Of a stretch of 64,000 bases of DNA, positions 9,607 through 22,408 are shown piece after piece. The DNA comes from Manihot esculenta (Eukaryota > Streptophyta > Magnoliopsida > Malpighiales > Euphorbiaceae), in contig NC_035164.2 in assembly GCF_001659605.2 (NCBI RefSeq), forward strand, positions 7,429,622-7,493,621, written 5' to 3'. The notes under the pieces were generated by a model that was given only the letters and a program-made list of their open reading frames with translations, was not told the DNA's origin and did no database searches. Numbering within the stretch: the stretch's first letter is position 1; every line of letters begins with the position of its first letter. A program made the translations under genes and the position numbers.

Positions 9607-11902
9607 TGTAACGACCCGAAAATCGGACCGCTACCGGCTCTAGAATCCAGATCGGTATAAGGCTGCCGGGACCCGTAGCAAGCCTAACACACATCCTGTA
9701 AACCTGTTTAATCCCATACATGATCATACATAAACTCATGAATATAAAAATTTTTCTTTCCTTTACCAAGCTTAACCTGTGCATGCACATAACATAAACA
9801 TAAACCACACACTGGAGCCCTCATCAAATGCTCCAATGGGGTATCATAATCATACGTTAAGCTTGGTCTGACATAAACATTATAAAAACATGGATCATGT
9901 ATACAAAAGGGATAACTATACACATAGGGTCAAGCACAATACTAATCCATAGTAGCGTCACATAATGTTACATAACTGTTCTATACTTTACATTACATCA
10001 TATTCATGTCCACTCTAACTATTACATAATACATACTTCTTTACTCTTCTTGACTTTCTGACATAGCCCGTACCTGCAAACCTGGGGTTAGGGGAGAGGG
10101 GTGAGCTAAAAAGCCCAGTGAGCAGAATAGTAAAAACATATATTAAAATTTCATGCTTTCATGGAATGCAACACATCACAAACAAATCACATCACGGATG
10201 GTATTGTCACCAATAGTCCTCTACATAGTCCAATCGTGCCAGGGGCGTAGAATGGGCCTCGACCTGGTCTTTCTCTTAACATAACATATCATAACATTAC
10301 ATAACATTCCAATAATGCCAGGGGCGTAGAATGGGTCTCGACCTGGACTTTCTCTTAACATAGTGCCAGGGGCGTAGAATGGGCCTCGACCTGGACTTCC
10401 ATACATACCATAACATCATTATATCATATCATATGAGGACTAAAGGATCATCCAATAACCCATCCACATCATCATCATTTTATGCAATGCAACATATTCG
10501 TGAATTCTAATGCAAACAATATATCTCATGGCATTCATGATGCATGGATCATGCTCAAAAATTCATATTTCATTAATTTAAAACATAAGGTTCATTCTAC
10601 TCACCTCTGGCTAACTCTGACAAGACACTGGAGCAGCTGACTCACTGCTGGGGTCCTCGGTTCCTCGGGTCCGAACCTACACAGGTGGACTCAAATGAGG
10701 GACCAAACATACAAGAACATGACCCTGAGATACTCCCCAAAAACCCCCCTAAAACACCTTAGAACAATCATAGAAATCATGCAAGGAATGGCTGAACAAG
10801 GCACTTTCGGCGGCAGGTTCGGTGGCCAAAAGTCCCTCCAGAGCCGAAAGTCATGCACCTTCGGCGGCACCTTCGACGGCCAAACGTGCTAGACAGAGAC
10901 GAAACTCATGCATGTTCAGGGGCACCTTCGGCGGCCGAAACTCCCTTCCAGAGCCCAAAGTCCAACTTTCGGGGGCAGGGTTCGGCAGCCAAAACAAGCC
11001 ACCACAGGCAGGTTCAGCGGCCGAAAGTCCTTTCGGCTGCCGAACCTGGTTTATTCCCCAAGGGCAGAAACTCGGTTCAAACATGCTCAAAGCCTCCCAA
11101 CTCATTCAATCATGCATTTTCCTATTCTACAACATACATACTCAAGCATACAAGCTCCTAGGGGCTTCAAACTATCCTAAACCCCAACTACAACACATCA
11201 AACATACATTTACAAGTCACATTGTCCATAAACACAAATTAAACCCATAAACTCCACATAAACCTACACATGCATTTCTACCCCCAAGGACTTCATAAAA
11301 CTTACTTAAAACATGAAAGGAACTATGGACCTACTCTTATCTCTTGTAGAACGAGAGGAGAGACGATCCAACTCGGAGATGGGAGAGATCCGCTCTTTGG
11401 TCTCCAAGTTTCCAAAACTTGCTCTTTCGTTCAAATCTCTTCAAATCAACATAAAGCTTGTTAAAACATGAAAGATCGGAAGAAAATCATCAAAAACGAA
11501 CCATGGAGAGCATTAACTCACTGTGGCCGAAAATGGGGAGAAAACTCGCCCGTTTCGGCCATGGAGCTCTTATATAGGGGCTGGCCAAACCAACTTCGGA
11601 GGCCTAAAGTGCCTCCAAAACTCATGCAAGTTCGGCGGCCGAACATGGGGTTCGGCGACCGAACCTGGGCCAACTTTCGGGAGCCTAACTTGCCCCCCTA
11701 AACCATCCAATGTTCGGCGGCCGAACCTGGAAATGTCTCCTTGGTCCATTTCATTAGAAACTCAATTTCCTTTTTGCTTAAAACCATAAAACACATTAAA
11801 ACATTTTATAAAAACATGATTTTACCCTTCTAGAGGTTTCCAACATCCGAGATTCCACCGTAAGGTAGGAATTTCGATACCGGAGTCTAGCCGAGTATTA
11901 CA
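9607..11902 (-). mobile_element. Solo LTR J (Tekay type)
   Basis: A single 2296-bp LTR (plus strand TGTAACGACCCG ... GAGTATTACA) is flanked by perfect TSD ACTGT at 9602-9606 and 11903-11907. There is no internal sequence, so it is the product of LTR-LTR recombination. It carries three short tandem modules containing GGGGCGTAGAATGGG (10244, 10320, 10369) and palindrome clusters at 10803-11045 and 11590-11725. A TATATA lies at 11571-11576, sense on the minus strand. It interrupts the protease/gag boundary of copy E. Confidence 0.92.
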
Positions 11903-11907
11903 ACTGT

Positions 11908-12338
11908 GTTCGATGTGTTTGCCTCCTGCTGAGCTTGGGTGAAGATCCGAGCTGGAGCTGACGGACCTTCTCCATGGGAACCTACTGAGAAAGAGGCTGA
12001 CCCTCTCCCTCTGCCTCGACCACTGACTTGCAACATGGTTGGAGCTATTGGCTAAGCCGCTATACCTGAAGTTGCCTGCTGGGACTGTGCCAACCTGGGC
12101 GCAATGGGACACTCACGTACCATGTGCCCTTCTTGTCCGCATCTATAACATAGATTAGTCCCATACCGACAAATCCCTTTGTGCGGCTTCCCACACCTCA
12201 TGCAACCAGAAGTATCTGAGCCAGAACTCGAACCACCACCTAATCCCAGACTAGCCTTCAACCTCTTCCAGAACTTACTCTTCTTCGATCTCCTCAGACC
12301 TCTATTCCCCCTTCTTAAGGGTTTTCCCCCACTTTACT
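11908..12338 (-). pseudogene. Gag zinc-knuckle region of copy E
   Basis: The minus strand encodes the nucleocapsid end of gag: a basic stretch (KKSKFWKRLKASLG), a glycine/serine spacer and the CCHC knuckle [14 protein letters not shown] (about 12107-12150). It continues toward protease across J. Comparison with F shows it is contiguous with the piece at 24962 once F is removed. The knuckle would bind RNA during packaging. Frame breaks and the missing matrix-capsid part of gag make it non-functional. Confidence 0.75.
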
Positions 12339-14594
12339 TGTAACAACCCGGAAATCCGGACCGCTACCGGCGTTAGGATCCAGATCGGCGTAAGGCCGCC
12401 GGGACCCGTAGCAAGCCTGACATATAACCTGTGAACCTGTTTCATCCCATACATGATCATACATAACGTAAACCTGTAAACTTTCTCATATATCAACCAA
12501 GCTCAACCTGTACATAAACATAAACATAAACATAAACCTCCACTGGAGCCCTCATCAAATGCTCCAATGGGGTATCTCATCATATCTAAGCTTGGTTGAA
12601 AACATAACATCATATCTCATAATCATAAGAATCATGTACATGAAAGTGGGATTAACAATACACTATGGTCAAGCACAATTCTAGACTTCCTCATTATTAC
12701 ATAACATACTGTACTATTTCTTTCATTACATCAAATACATTTGTCATGTCCACAATCTAACTATTACATAAACATAACTTCAATACTCTGGCTAACCTCC
12801 TGGTCTACCCTGTACCTGCACATCTGGGGTTAAGGGAGAGGGGTGAGCTATAAAGCCCAGTGAGCAGAATAATAAAAACAGTTCATTTTATTTCATGCTT
12901 TCATGAAATGCAACATATCACAAACATATCACATCAAGGATGGTATTGTCACCTATAGTCCTCTACATTCCAAAGTGTCGGGACGTAGAATGGGTCAACC
13001 GGTCTTTCTCTTACATAACATAACATAACATTCCAATATGCTGGGACGTAGAATGGGTACAACCGGACTTTCTCTTACTCTGAGCCGGGACGTAGAATGG
13101 GTACAACCGGCTAACATACCATAACATATCTCATCGTAACATATCGAGGACCATAAGATCATCCAACAACCATCCACACTATCATCAAGTTATGCAATGC
13201 AACATATTCGTGGATACTAATGCAAGCAACCTACTATATCTCATGGCATTCATGATGCATGGATCATGCTCAAAAATCATATTTATTTACTTGAAAACAT
13301 AAGGAGTTATTCCACTCACCTCTAGCAAGCTCTGACAATACTCTGTAGCAGCTGACTCACTGCTGGGGTCCTCGGTTCCTCGGGTTCGAACCTACACAGG
13401 TGGACTCAAATGAGGGACCTAACATACATGAACATAACTCTAAACTACTCCCCAAAAACCCCCTAAAACATCATGAAATAATCATAGAAGAACATGCACG
13501 AAATGGCTGAACAGGGCACTTTCGGCGGCAGGTTCGGCGGCCGAAAGTCCCTCCAGAGCCGAAAGTCAGGCACTTTCGACGGCACCTTCGGCGGCCGAAA
13601 GTTCCAGACAGAGACGAAAGTCTTCTTTCGGGGGCAGGCTTCGGCAGCTGAATGCTGCCTCCACAAGGGGGTTCGGCGGCCGAAAGTTCCTTCGGCTGCC
13701 GAACCTGGTTTCTCCCAAATGGGCAGAAACTTGGCTCACATGAACCTCTAGCCTCTCAAAACCTCAAACCATGCATAAACTTGTTCTAAAACATGCATAC
13801 ATGCTCCTAGGGGCCTCAAACTATCATATACCCCATCTACAACACTTCAAACATATACAACAACACACATTGCTCATATAATCACATAAAACTTAACAAA
13901 ACTCAACTAACTCATATAACCCTATACATGCCATTCTACCCCATGAATCTTCATAAAACTTGTTTAAAACATACATTGAGCTTAAGATCGGCTCTTACCT
14001 CTTGGAGATCGAGAGAGAGACGATCTAAACTTGGGAGATCCAAGGAATGAGCTCCTGAGTCTTCCAAGCTCCAAAACTTGTTTTAAAAGTTCAAAACCTT
14101 CAATGCAAGCTTAAAACTCAAGAAAAATGGTGGGGATTTGGAAGAAGAACTCAAGATTTGGGAGAGGGAGGTCGAAAGCTACCTGTGGCCGAAATTGGGA
14201 GAAAGCTCGCCCATTTCGGCTAAGTGACCCTTTTATAGGTGGCTGGCCAGGCCACGTTCGGGGGCCGAATGTGCCTCCGCATGCATGCCGTGTTCGGCGG
14301 CCGAACTTGAGTTTCGGCGGCCGAACCTGGACTTCCCTCAGTCATGCTTTTGGGGGCCTAACGTGCCTCCAAAACGCATGCATGTTCGGCGGCCGAACTT
14401 GACTTTCGGCGGCCGAACCTGGGTTTTCCTCCAAAGACTTTCATGCAAAAACTCATTTATTTCCATACTTAAAACCATTAAAATTCATGAAAACATTTTA
14501 TAAAAACATGATGTTACCCTTCTAGAGGTTTCTGACATCCGAGATTCCATCGGACGGTAGGAATTCCGATACCGGAGTCTAGCCGAGTATTACA
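12339..14594 (-). repeat. 3' LTR of copy F
   Basis: The plus strand runs TGTAACAACCCGG ... CCGAGTATTACA, 2256 bp. The TATA box is on the minus strand at 14230-14237. Palindrome clusters lie at 13519-13710 and 14256-14420. Three GGACGTAGAATGGG-type tandem modules lie at 12973-13110. Confidence 0.9.
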
Positions 14595-14631
14595 TTCTCC
14601 CCCCCTTAAGAACATTCGTCCCCGAATGTTC
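14595..14631 (-). promoter_or_regulatory. Polypurine tract and hairpin of copy F
   Basis: Minus-strand purine tract AAGGGGGGGAGAA (14595-14608) adjoins a perfect GAACATTC/GAATGTTC inverted repeat (14610-14631). Confidence 0.75.
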
Positions 14632-14689
14632 CTCAACTAGTGCATGCATAACATAAAACATAACATATAACACACATAGATACTAACCT

Positions 14690-16181
14690 TTAAAAGAGAT
14701 GGGGATATTGCTGGAGCATAGACTCCCGTGTTTCCCAGGTACATTCCTCGATGTTGTGGTGATTCCAAAGGACTTTCACCATCGGGATTTCCTTGTTCCT
14801 CAACTTTCTGATCTGAGTGTCAAGAATCCGCACTGGCTGTTCTACATAGGTGAGATCCTCTTGGATCTCCACATCAGGCTCACTAAGAACCTTGCTCGGA
14901 TCTGACACGAACTTTCTTAACATGGAAACATGGAAAACCGGATGGATTCTTCATAGATGCAGGCAAGTCCAGCTTGTACGATACATTCCCAATCTTTTGC
15001 AAGACTTCAAAGGGTCCGATGTACCGTGGAGTTAGCTTACCTTTCTTACCAAACCGAACCACCCCTTTCATTGGAGACACCTTGAGCAATACTAGATCCC
15101 CCTCCTGAAACTCTACCTGTTTCCTACGGACGTCTGCATAGCTTTTCTGCCTGCTTGAAGCAGTCTTGATCCTTTCTCTGATAATGGGCACCACCCTGCT
15201 GGTGATCTCTACTAGCTCAGGCCCTGCCAAGGCCTTCTCTCCTACTTCGTCCCAACAGATGGGTGATCTGCACTTCCTCCCATACAAAGCTTCATATGGA
15301 GCCATCCCGATGCTAGCATGATAGCTGTTATTGTAGGCGAACTCCACCAAGGGTAGATGTTGCCTCCAAGAACCGCCAAAATCTAGCACACACATTCTGA
15401 GCATATCTTCTATTGTCTGGATGGTCCTCTCTGACTGTCCATTAGTCTGGGGATGGAAGGCAGTACTGAAATCTAACCTGGTACCCATGGCACTCTGCAG
15501 ACTCTGCCAAAACCTGGAGGTAAACTGGGGCCCTCTATCTGACACTATAGACACTGGGACCCCATGCAGTCTGACAACTTCATCCACATAGACCTGTGCT
15601 AACTTATCCACAGAGTAGTTGCTCCTAACAGGGATGAAGTGAGCAGATTTAGTGAGTCTGTCCACAATCACCCATATGGAGTCTAATCTGTTGGATGTTG
15701 CCGGTAATCCCACTACGAAATCCATAGCTATATTCTCCCATTTCCACTCAGGAATAGGTAGCGGGTTAAGCATTCCAGCCGGCTTCTGATGTTCCAGCTT
15801 CACCCTCTGACATATATCGCAGGCTGACACAAACTGTGCCACTTCTCTTTTCATAGCTGGCCACCAATACACTCTTTTCAGATCCTGATACATCTTGGTG
15901 GCTCCGGGGTGAACGCTGTACCTGGCATTATGAGCCTCTTTCATAATGTCTCCCTTTAGCCCTATGTCATCTGGTACACATAATCTGCTCCCATAGCGGA
16001 GGATCCCTTTACTGTCGAATCTGAACTCACTATCTTTACCTGACTGAATAGTCCTGGCAATCTTCACTAACTCTGGGTCCTCATGCTGTTTCTGAGCCAC
16101 TTGCTCCAGAAACACGGGTGCTACTCTCATCTGTGCAATCAAAGCACCTGTACCAGACAACTCCAACTGTAAACCTTCATT
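14690..16181 (-). pseudogene. Integrase and chromodomain of copy F
   Basis: This is the C-terminal third of F's polyprotein. It has the His-His-Cys-Cys zinc-binding region ([10 protein letters not shown] ... CDICQRVK), the catalytic Asp in MDFVVGLP, the second Asp in VSDRGPQF, and the Glu in QSERTIQT, so the DDE triad is present. The chromodomain tail ends at QQYPHLF with TAA at 14690. A 2-bp deletion near 14947 (between the GPY/F-like module and the chromodomain) shifts the frame, so the chromodomain would not be made. Solo LTR K separates it from RNase H at 16182. Confidence 0.88.
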
Positions 16182-18918
16182 TGTAATACCCGGCTAGATT
16201 TCGGCATCAGAATCCCAACCTTCCGGCGGAATCTCCGTTGGAATATGGAATTCCGAAGATGCCAGAGGCTTCTAGAAGGGTAAAATGTGTTTTCTAAAAT
16301 GTTTTCACATGATTTCATAGTTTTAAATGAAAATGAAATGAGTTTTGGAGAGAAAAGACCAAGGAGGCAATTGCCAGGTTCAGCCGCCGAAAGTGAAGTT
16401 CGGCCGCCGAACATGGAAAGACTTCGGGAGCGCCTTTGGCCTCCGAAAGTCTTGTTTGAACGAGCCAAGGTTCGGCCGCCGAAAGTCAAGTTCGGCCGCC
16501 GAACATGCATGAGTTTAGGGGGCACGTTAGGCTGCCGAAGGTGGTTCGGCAGACCACCTATAAAGGGCCCTCAGATCGGAAATGGGTGAGTTTTCTCTAC
16601 ATTCTCGAGCTCAGGTGAGTTTATGCCTTCCTTTGGTCATTTTCGTGTTTTCTCTACCCATCTCTCAAGTTTTTCATGATTTCTACCCTTGTGTTTGAAG
16701 ATTTAAAGCTTAAAAGGAGTTTTGGGAGCTTGGAGCTTTTGGAGCTTGGATTCTCCACACCTCCGAGTTAAGGATTACACCACCCTCGATCTTCAAGAGG
16801 TAAGTGTAGATCCTTGCTTCCCTAGTGTTTTTATGAAGTTTTATGAAGGTTTTGATGGTTGAGTATGGGTAGATATGCATGGTTAGGTTTATGTGGGTTT
16901 GATGCCCAATGTATGTTTATATGTGCTTATGTGATGATATGTTGTTAGTTTATGCTCCTTTATGCATGTGGGAGTGAGTATGCATGATGGGGAGAGAGTA
17001 TGTGAGGATTTGGGTTGTTTTGATGGTTTTGGCCTATGTGGGTCATAAACTATCTAGGTATGTTTTGATGTTGTTTTTGGAGTTTAATCTAGTTGTTTAA
17101 GCTCCTTTGTGCATGGTTAAAGGTTTATGTATGTTTTGGTTTAGTTGGGTGCTTGTTTTGGGGTGTTTGGAAGGTTTGGGAGGCTTGAATGCATGAGAAG
17201 CTGAGTTCTGCCCTTCTGGGAAGAACTCAGGTTCGGCCGCCGAAGGTGGTTTCGGCCGCCGAACCTGCCTTTTGGATGCATGGATTGGCCGCCTAACCTT
17301 GCCCCCGAAAGTTGAGTTTGGCTTGAAAGCAGACTTTCGGCCGCCGAAGGTAATGTTCGGCCGCCGAAAGCGCCTGACTTTTGTCTCTGGAGGGAAGGTT
17401 CGGCCGCCGAAGGTGCCGCCGAAAGTGCTTGACTTTCGTCTCTGGAGGGAAGGTTCGGCCGCCGAAGGTGCCGCCGAAAGTGCCCGAGTTTCGTCTCTGG
17501 AGGGAAGGTTCGGCCGCCGAAGGTGCCGCCGAAAGAGCCCTGTCCAGCCTTTTCATGGTTGTTTTCTATGCATGCTTAAGTGATGTTTTAGAGGGTTTTT
17601 GGGGAGTTGTTTATGAGTTGTTTAGAGTGTGTTGGCACCTCATTCGAGTCCACCTGTGTAGGATCGGACCCGAGGGATCGAGGAGGCCATCAGTGTTAGC
17701 AGTTGCAGAGTCGGTTCAGCGTCTGCCAGAGGTGAGTAGAACTAACTTAATCTTTTATTTTATAAAATCAAATGCCTAAAGCATGTTCATGCATCATGAT
17801 TATATGTAGTAGGTTGTTTGCACTAGTTCACGAATGTGGCGCATTGCATTATTTGATGTTGATTCAGGAGGTTTGGACCAAGGCGACTTCAATAGCCCAT
17901 ATCTGTCATTGAGTCTTGGGTAAGTCCTTTGAGAGCCGGATAAGTACATATAGGAAAGTCCCTGTGAGCTCTCTGTGGACTGGGTACCCTGTCATGTATG
18001 TGAAAGTCCTGTGTGAGCTCCTTTGGGGGAGCCGGGCACCGACAGAGGGATTTTTGAGGTCATGTCCGATCCTTGAGAGTAAAGGATGCTAGCAAAGAAA
18101 GAAACTCTCAAAAACAGTCCGTGGGGAATATTTATTTGCATGAACCCCGAGACGGACAAGATACAGTTATGTGATTTCTTTGTGATATGACGCATTTCAT
18201 AAGAGCATGTAATTAATGAACTGTTTTCTATGTTTCTACTCACTGGGCTTTTTAGCTCACTCCTCTCCCCTAACCCCAGTTTTGCAGGTCAGTGGTAGAT
18301 CAGGAAGACGTCAAGGGTAAAGGTCTTGTTCATGTAATAGTATTAGATTAGTACTTTTAGTGTGGACATGTATTGTAATTGATATATTGATTTGTAAGAG
18401 AATGTAATGTAAAGTTAAGCGGAGTTATGTTTATGGTTTAGTACTGTGCTTGGCCCTGAGACTTGGTTAGTCCCTGTTTAATACATGATGTATGTTATGC
18501 TAGATGTTGAGTTATGTTTGAACTAATCTTGTGGCATGTGTTGTTTACCATGCTATGATTTGATGAGGACCCTAGTGGAGGTCTTGTGTTGTGGTTTGAT
18601 GCATGCACAGGTTAGGTTCTAGTTCCTTGGATGTAATCCCAGCTTGATGTATGTTATGTTGACCCAGCTAGAGTTTTGATGAGGGCTCTAGTAGGGGATC
18701 CTTTCATGTTTCAGTTATGTCGCATACAGGTCAGGCTCGGTTTGTACATCAGATGTTAAGTTTTAATGTTAAAGTTTTGATCATGTATGGGATTTTGACC
18801 AGGTGATAGGAGGTATGTTTGGCTTGCTACGGGTCCCGGCGGCCTTAAGCCGATCTGGATCCTAGCGCCGGTGGCGGTTCGGGCCGTTACAGAGGGGTAT
18901 CGTTTTCGGGCTGTTACA
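16182..18918 (+). mobile_element. Solo LTR K (Tekay type)
   Basis: A 2737-bp LTR runs TGTAATACCCGGCTAG ... CGGGCTGTTACA with perfect TSD TCATT (16177-16181 and 18919-18923) and no internal region. It is the longest LTR here. The extra length comes from a 55-bp tandem array at 17376-17540 and a duplicated GAGG..CTAGTGGAGG/GGGCTCTAGTAGG segment at about 18540-18700. Its 3' end looks extended: CGGGCCGTTACA (18880-18891) is followed by a primer-site-like GAGGGGTATC, then a second CGGGCTGTTACA end. TATAAAG is at 16559-16565. Confidence 0.92.
17376..17540 (+). repeat. Three-copy 55-bp tandem repeat in solo LTR K
   Basis: Three near-identical 55-bp units each contain GTCTCTGGAGGGAAGG, the palindrome TTCGGCCGCCGAA and a half palindrome GCCGCCGAAAG. 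The palindromes start at about 17399, 17454 and 17509. Other LTRs have one or two diverged units here. Confidence 0.85.
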
Positions 18919-18923
18919 TCATT

Positions 18924-21900
18924 CATGAGCTTATAAAACTCCTTCACCACCGGTCTCCTCTCTGCCGTGATGTGGGATAGACTGCCAAGTGATTTCCGGC
19001 TTAAGGCATCAGCTACTTCATTAGCCTTACCTGGATGATACTGGATCTTGCAATCATAATCACTCAACAGTTCTATCCATCTCCTCTGTCTCAAATTCAG
19101 CTCTCTCTGGCTCAAGATGTGCTGCAGGCTCTTATGATCTGTAAAGATCTCACATTTTACCCCATAGAGGTAGTGCCTCCACATCTTAAGTGCAAAGATA
19201 ACCGCTACCATCTCGAGATCGTGTGTGGGGTAATTCAACTCATGCCTCTTTAGCTGTCTAGAAGCATAAGCGATCACCTTACCATTCTGCATCAATACAC
19301 AACCCAAGCCTACTCTGGATGCATCACAGAACACTGTGAAATCCTCATTGCTAGTCGGCAGAGCTAACACTGGTGCTGAAGTCAACCTTTTCTTGAGCTC
19401 CTCAAAGCTTTCCTCACACTGGTCGGTCCATACGAACCTCTGATTCTTTCTGGTTAATCTGGTCAGAGGAGTTGCAATCTTAGAGAAGTCCTGGACGAAC
19501 CTCCTGTAGTAACCAGCCAAACCCAAGAAACTCCTGATCTCTGTCACTGAGGTGGGTCTAGGCCAGTTAGTTACAGCCTCTACCTTCTTGGGGTCTACTT
19601 CAATTCCGTTCTCTGTCACTACATGCCCTAAGAATGAGATGCTCCTCAACCAGAACTCACACTTGGAGAACTTGGCATACAAGCCATGTTCCCTCAAGGT
19701 CTGCAGAACTATCCTCAGATGATGGGCATGCTCCTCTGCATTCCTGGAATACACTAAGATATCATCTATGAAGATGATAACAAAGTGATCCAGATACTGT
19801 CTAAACACTCTGTTCATGAGGTCCATGAATGCTGCAGGGGCGTTGGTTAAGCCGAACGGCATCACACGGAACTCATAGTGCCCATATCTGGTCCTGAAAG
19901 CTGTCTTTGGTACATCCTCTTCTCTGATCCTCAACTGATGGTACCCCGATCTCAGATCTATTTTGGAGAAACAACCCGCTCCTGCTAGCTGGTCGAATAG
20001 ATCATCGATCCTTGGCAATGGGTACTTGTTCTTGGTAGTGACCTTGTTCAACTGCCTGTAGTCGATACAAAGTCTGAGGGATCCATCCTTCTTTCTCACA
20101 AAAAGCACTGGAGCACCCCAAGGCGAGGTTCTCGATCGGATGAAACCCTTATCTACCAGATCTTGCAACTGTTCTTTCAACTCCTTCAACTCAGCTGGTG
20201 CCATCCTGTAGGGAGGGATAGAGATCGGTCTGGTTCCAGGCATTAATTCTATCTCGAACTCTATCTCCCTAGCAGGTGGTAAACCTGGCAGCTCGTCTGG
20301 GAAAACATCTAAGAACTCTCTGACCACTGGCACTGAGGCAGGCTCTCTAACCTGACTGTCTAGCTCTCTCACATGAGCCAAAAACTCCTGACATCCCCTC
20401 CTAAGCAACCTACGAGCCTGAAGAGCTGATATCAGACCTCTAGGTGTACCCCTTTTGTCTCCTCTGAAGACAACCTCTGACCCATCCTGACATCTGAACT
20501 TAACTACCTTGTCCCTGCTGTCCAAGGTAGCACCATGGGTAGATAACCAGTCCATCCCTAGAATGACGTCAAAATCTGTCAAATCTAGAACCACAAGGTC
20601 GGCGGACAAGCATCTTCCCTCTACAAAAACTGGACTACACTGGCAGACTGACTCTGCAACTGACGGGTCACACTTGGGTCCACTGACCCATAGGGGACAC
20701 TCTAACCCAGAGACCATCAACCCTAACCTCTGAACGGCTCTCGGTGCAATAAAAGAATGAGATGCACCCGGGTCCATTAACGTATACACATCAGAACACC
20801 CAATGATGAGATTACCTGACACCACGGTGTTGGATGTGTTAGCCTCCTGCTGTGTCATGGTGAAGATCCGTGCTGGAGCTGATGGACCTTCACCTCTATA
20901 ACCCGCTGAAGAAGAGGTTGCCCCTCTTCCTCTACCTCTGCCACTAGCCTGTGTAGCGGCTGGAGCTACTGGCTGTGCTACACTGCCCGAAGCTGTCTGC
21001 TGGGGCTGTGCCATAGGAGCTGCTCTAGGACACTCCTGTGATATATGTCCCTCTTGCCCACATCTGTAGCAGGCTGTTGTCCCAAACCGGCATACTCCCC
21101 AGTGTGGCTTACCACACTTAGCACATACAGCATTATCTGCACCAGAGCTTGAGCCACTTCCCAATCCCAGACCTGACTTGATCTTGCTCCAGAACTTATT
21201 CTTCTTTGATTTCCTGGTGGTGTTACTCCACTTCTTACTGTTTGAACTCAGAGAAGAAGGGTCTATCTTTCCCCCACCTGGGGTCTTGGAACCAGAAGGC
21301 TGTGCCACTGACTGTTTAACCTTTCCCTCGATGATAGCACTAGCCTTCATCCTCCGAGCCATATCTACTATGGCATGGAAACTCTCCCTCTCTGCTGACT
21401 GGATCAAGGAGGAATACCTGGAATGGAGCCTCATGATATACCTCCTTGACTTCTTCTGGTCTGTGTCAAGGTTTTGCCCAAAAAATGGCAATAACTCCAT
21501 GAACCTGTCGGTGTACTCATCTACACTCATTTCATCTGTTTGCCAAACTCTATCATCTTCAGCTCTCTGGAGATTTCAGGGAAAGCCCATTCTGCAAACT
21601 CGTTTGCAAACTCCTCCCAAGACATGTTGTCCACTCTCGGGTTCACGTAGTTCTTAAACCATTCACGGGCCTTCTTACATTTCAGTGTGAACCCAGCCAT
21701 CTGAATGGCTCTACTGTCATCCGCCCCTATCTCATCTGTAATCACCTTGACTCTCTCAAGGTACACAAACGGATCATCTCCGGTTTCAAACTGTGGAGCA
21801 CCCAACTTCATGTAGTCGGTCATTTTGACCTTGCTCCCTCCAGATGAGGTAGGTCTAGGTGCTTGGGTTTCTGGGACAGTGGGTGCTGGTGGTGGTGGAG

Positions 21901-22408
21901 GTGCAGCATCCCTTGGGGTAGGGTTTGCTGTATCTGTGTAGTAAGGTGGAGGTGGGTACATGGGGTACTGTGCGTATGGTGGATAGAAAGGTGGGTATGG
22001 CATATATGTGGGATAAGGGCTAAAGCTAGGGTAATCCGATGTACCTCCCATCGAATACCCGGGATCTTGTGAGAAGGATGGGTAGAAAGGTTGTTGAACA
22101 AAACCCGAGGCCTGAGTGCCTCCTTGGGACTCTCCCATGCCTTCCTCTGACATACTCATTCCCAAACTGCCATCCCTCCTTTGGTCCACTTCCATGTCAT
22201 ATCCCACATCCTCTGACATACCTCCCTGAACTGTTCCTCTGACTGATCTGCTTCTTCCCAGATCTAAAGACCTTCTAGGGTCTCTTACTGCTCAGTCTCC
22301 ACTGGACCTACTAGACATTGCCCTAGGCAATGCTGGAGGACGGGCATCAGTGCCCTCGTCCTGAGGTGGTACTCCAGTCAATCGTGCAGATCAACGAGTT
22401 CCTCTCAT
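18924..22408 (-). pseudogene. Gag, protease, RT and RNase H of copy F
   Basis: Gag should start at ATG 22408 (MRGTR), as in copies A and H, but codon 6 is TGA where A has CGA, and another TGA follows near 22300. A 10-bp deletion at about 21535-21545 breaks gag again. From 21530 to K the frame is open: CCHC knuckle [15 protein letters not shown], protease with [12 protein letters not shown] with FIDDILVY, RNase H with [15 protein letters not shown] copies RNA into DNA and RNase H removes the template. The sequence joins the integrase part at 16181 across K. Confidence 0.88.

Noticed and set aside
16139..16525. Fusion of LTR-derived residues to F's integrase region
   Set aside because: An artefact of reading across the K insertion junction at 16181/16182.
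18756..18900. C-terminal extension of F's polyprotein (ending [14 protein letters not shown])
   Set aside because: These codons come from solo LTR K read on the opposite strand; the true frame continues at 16181 beyond K.
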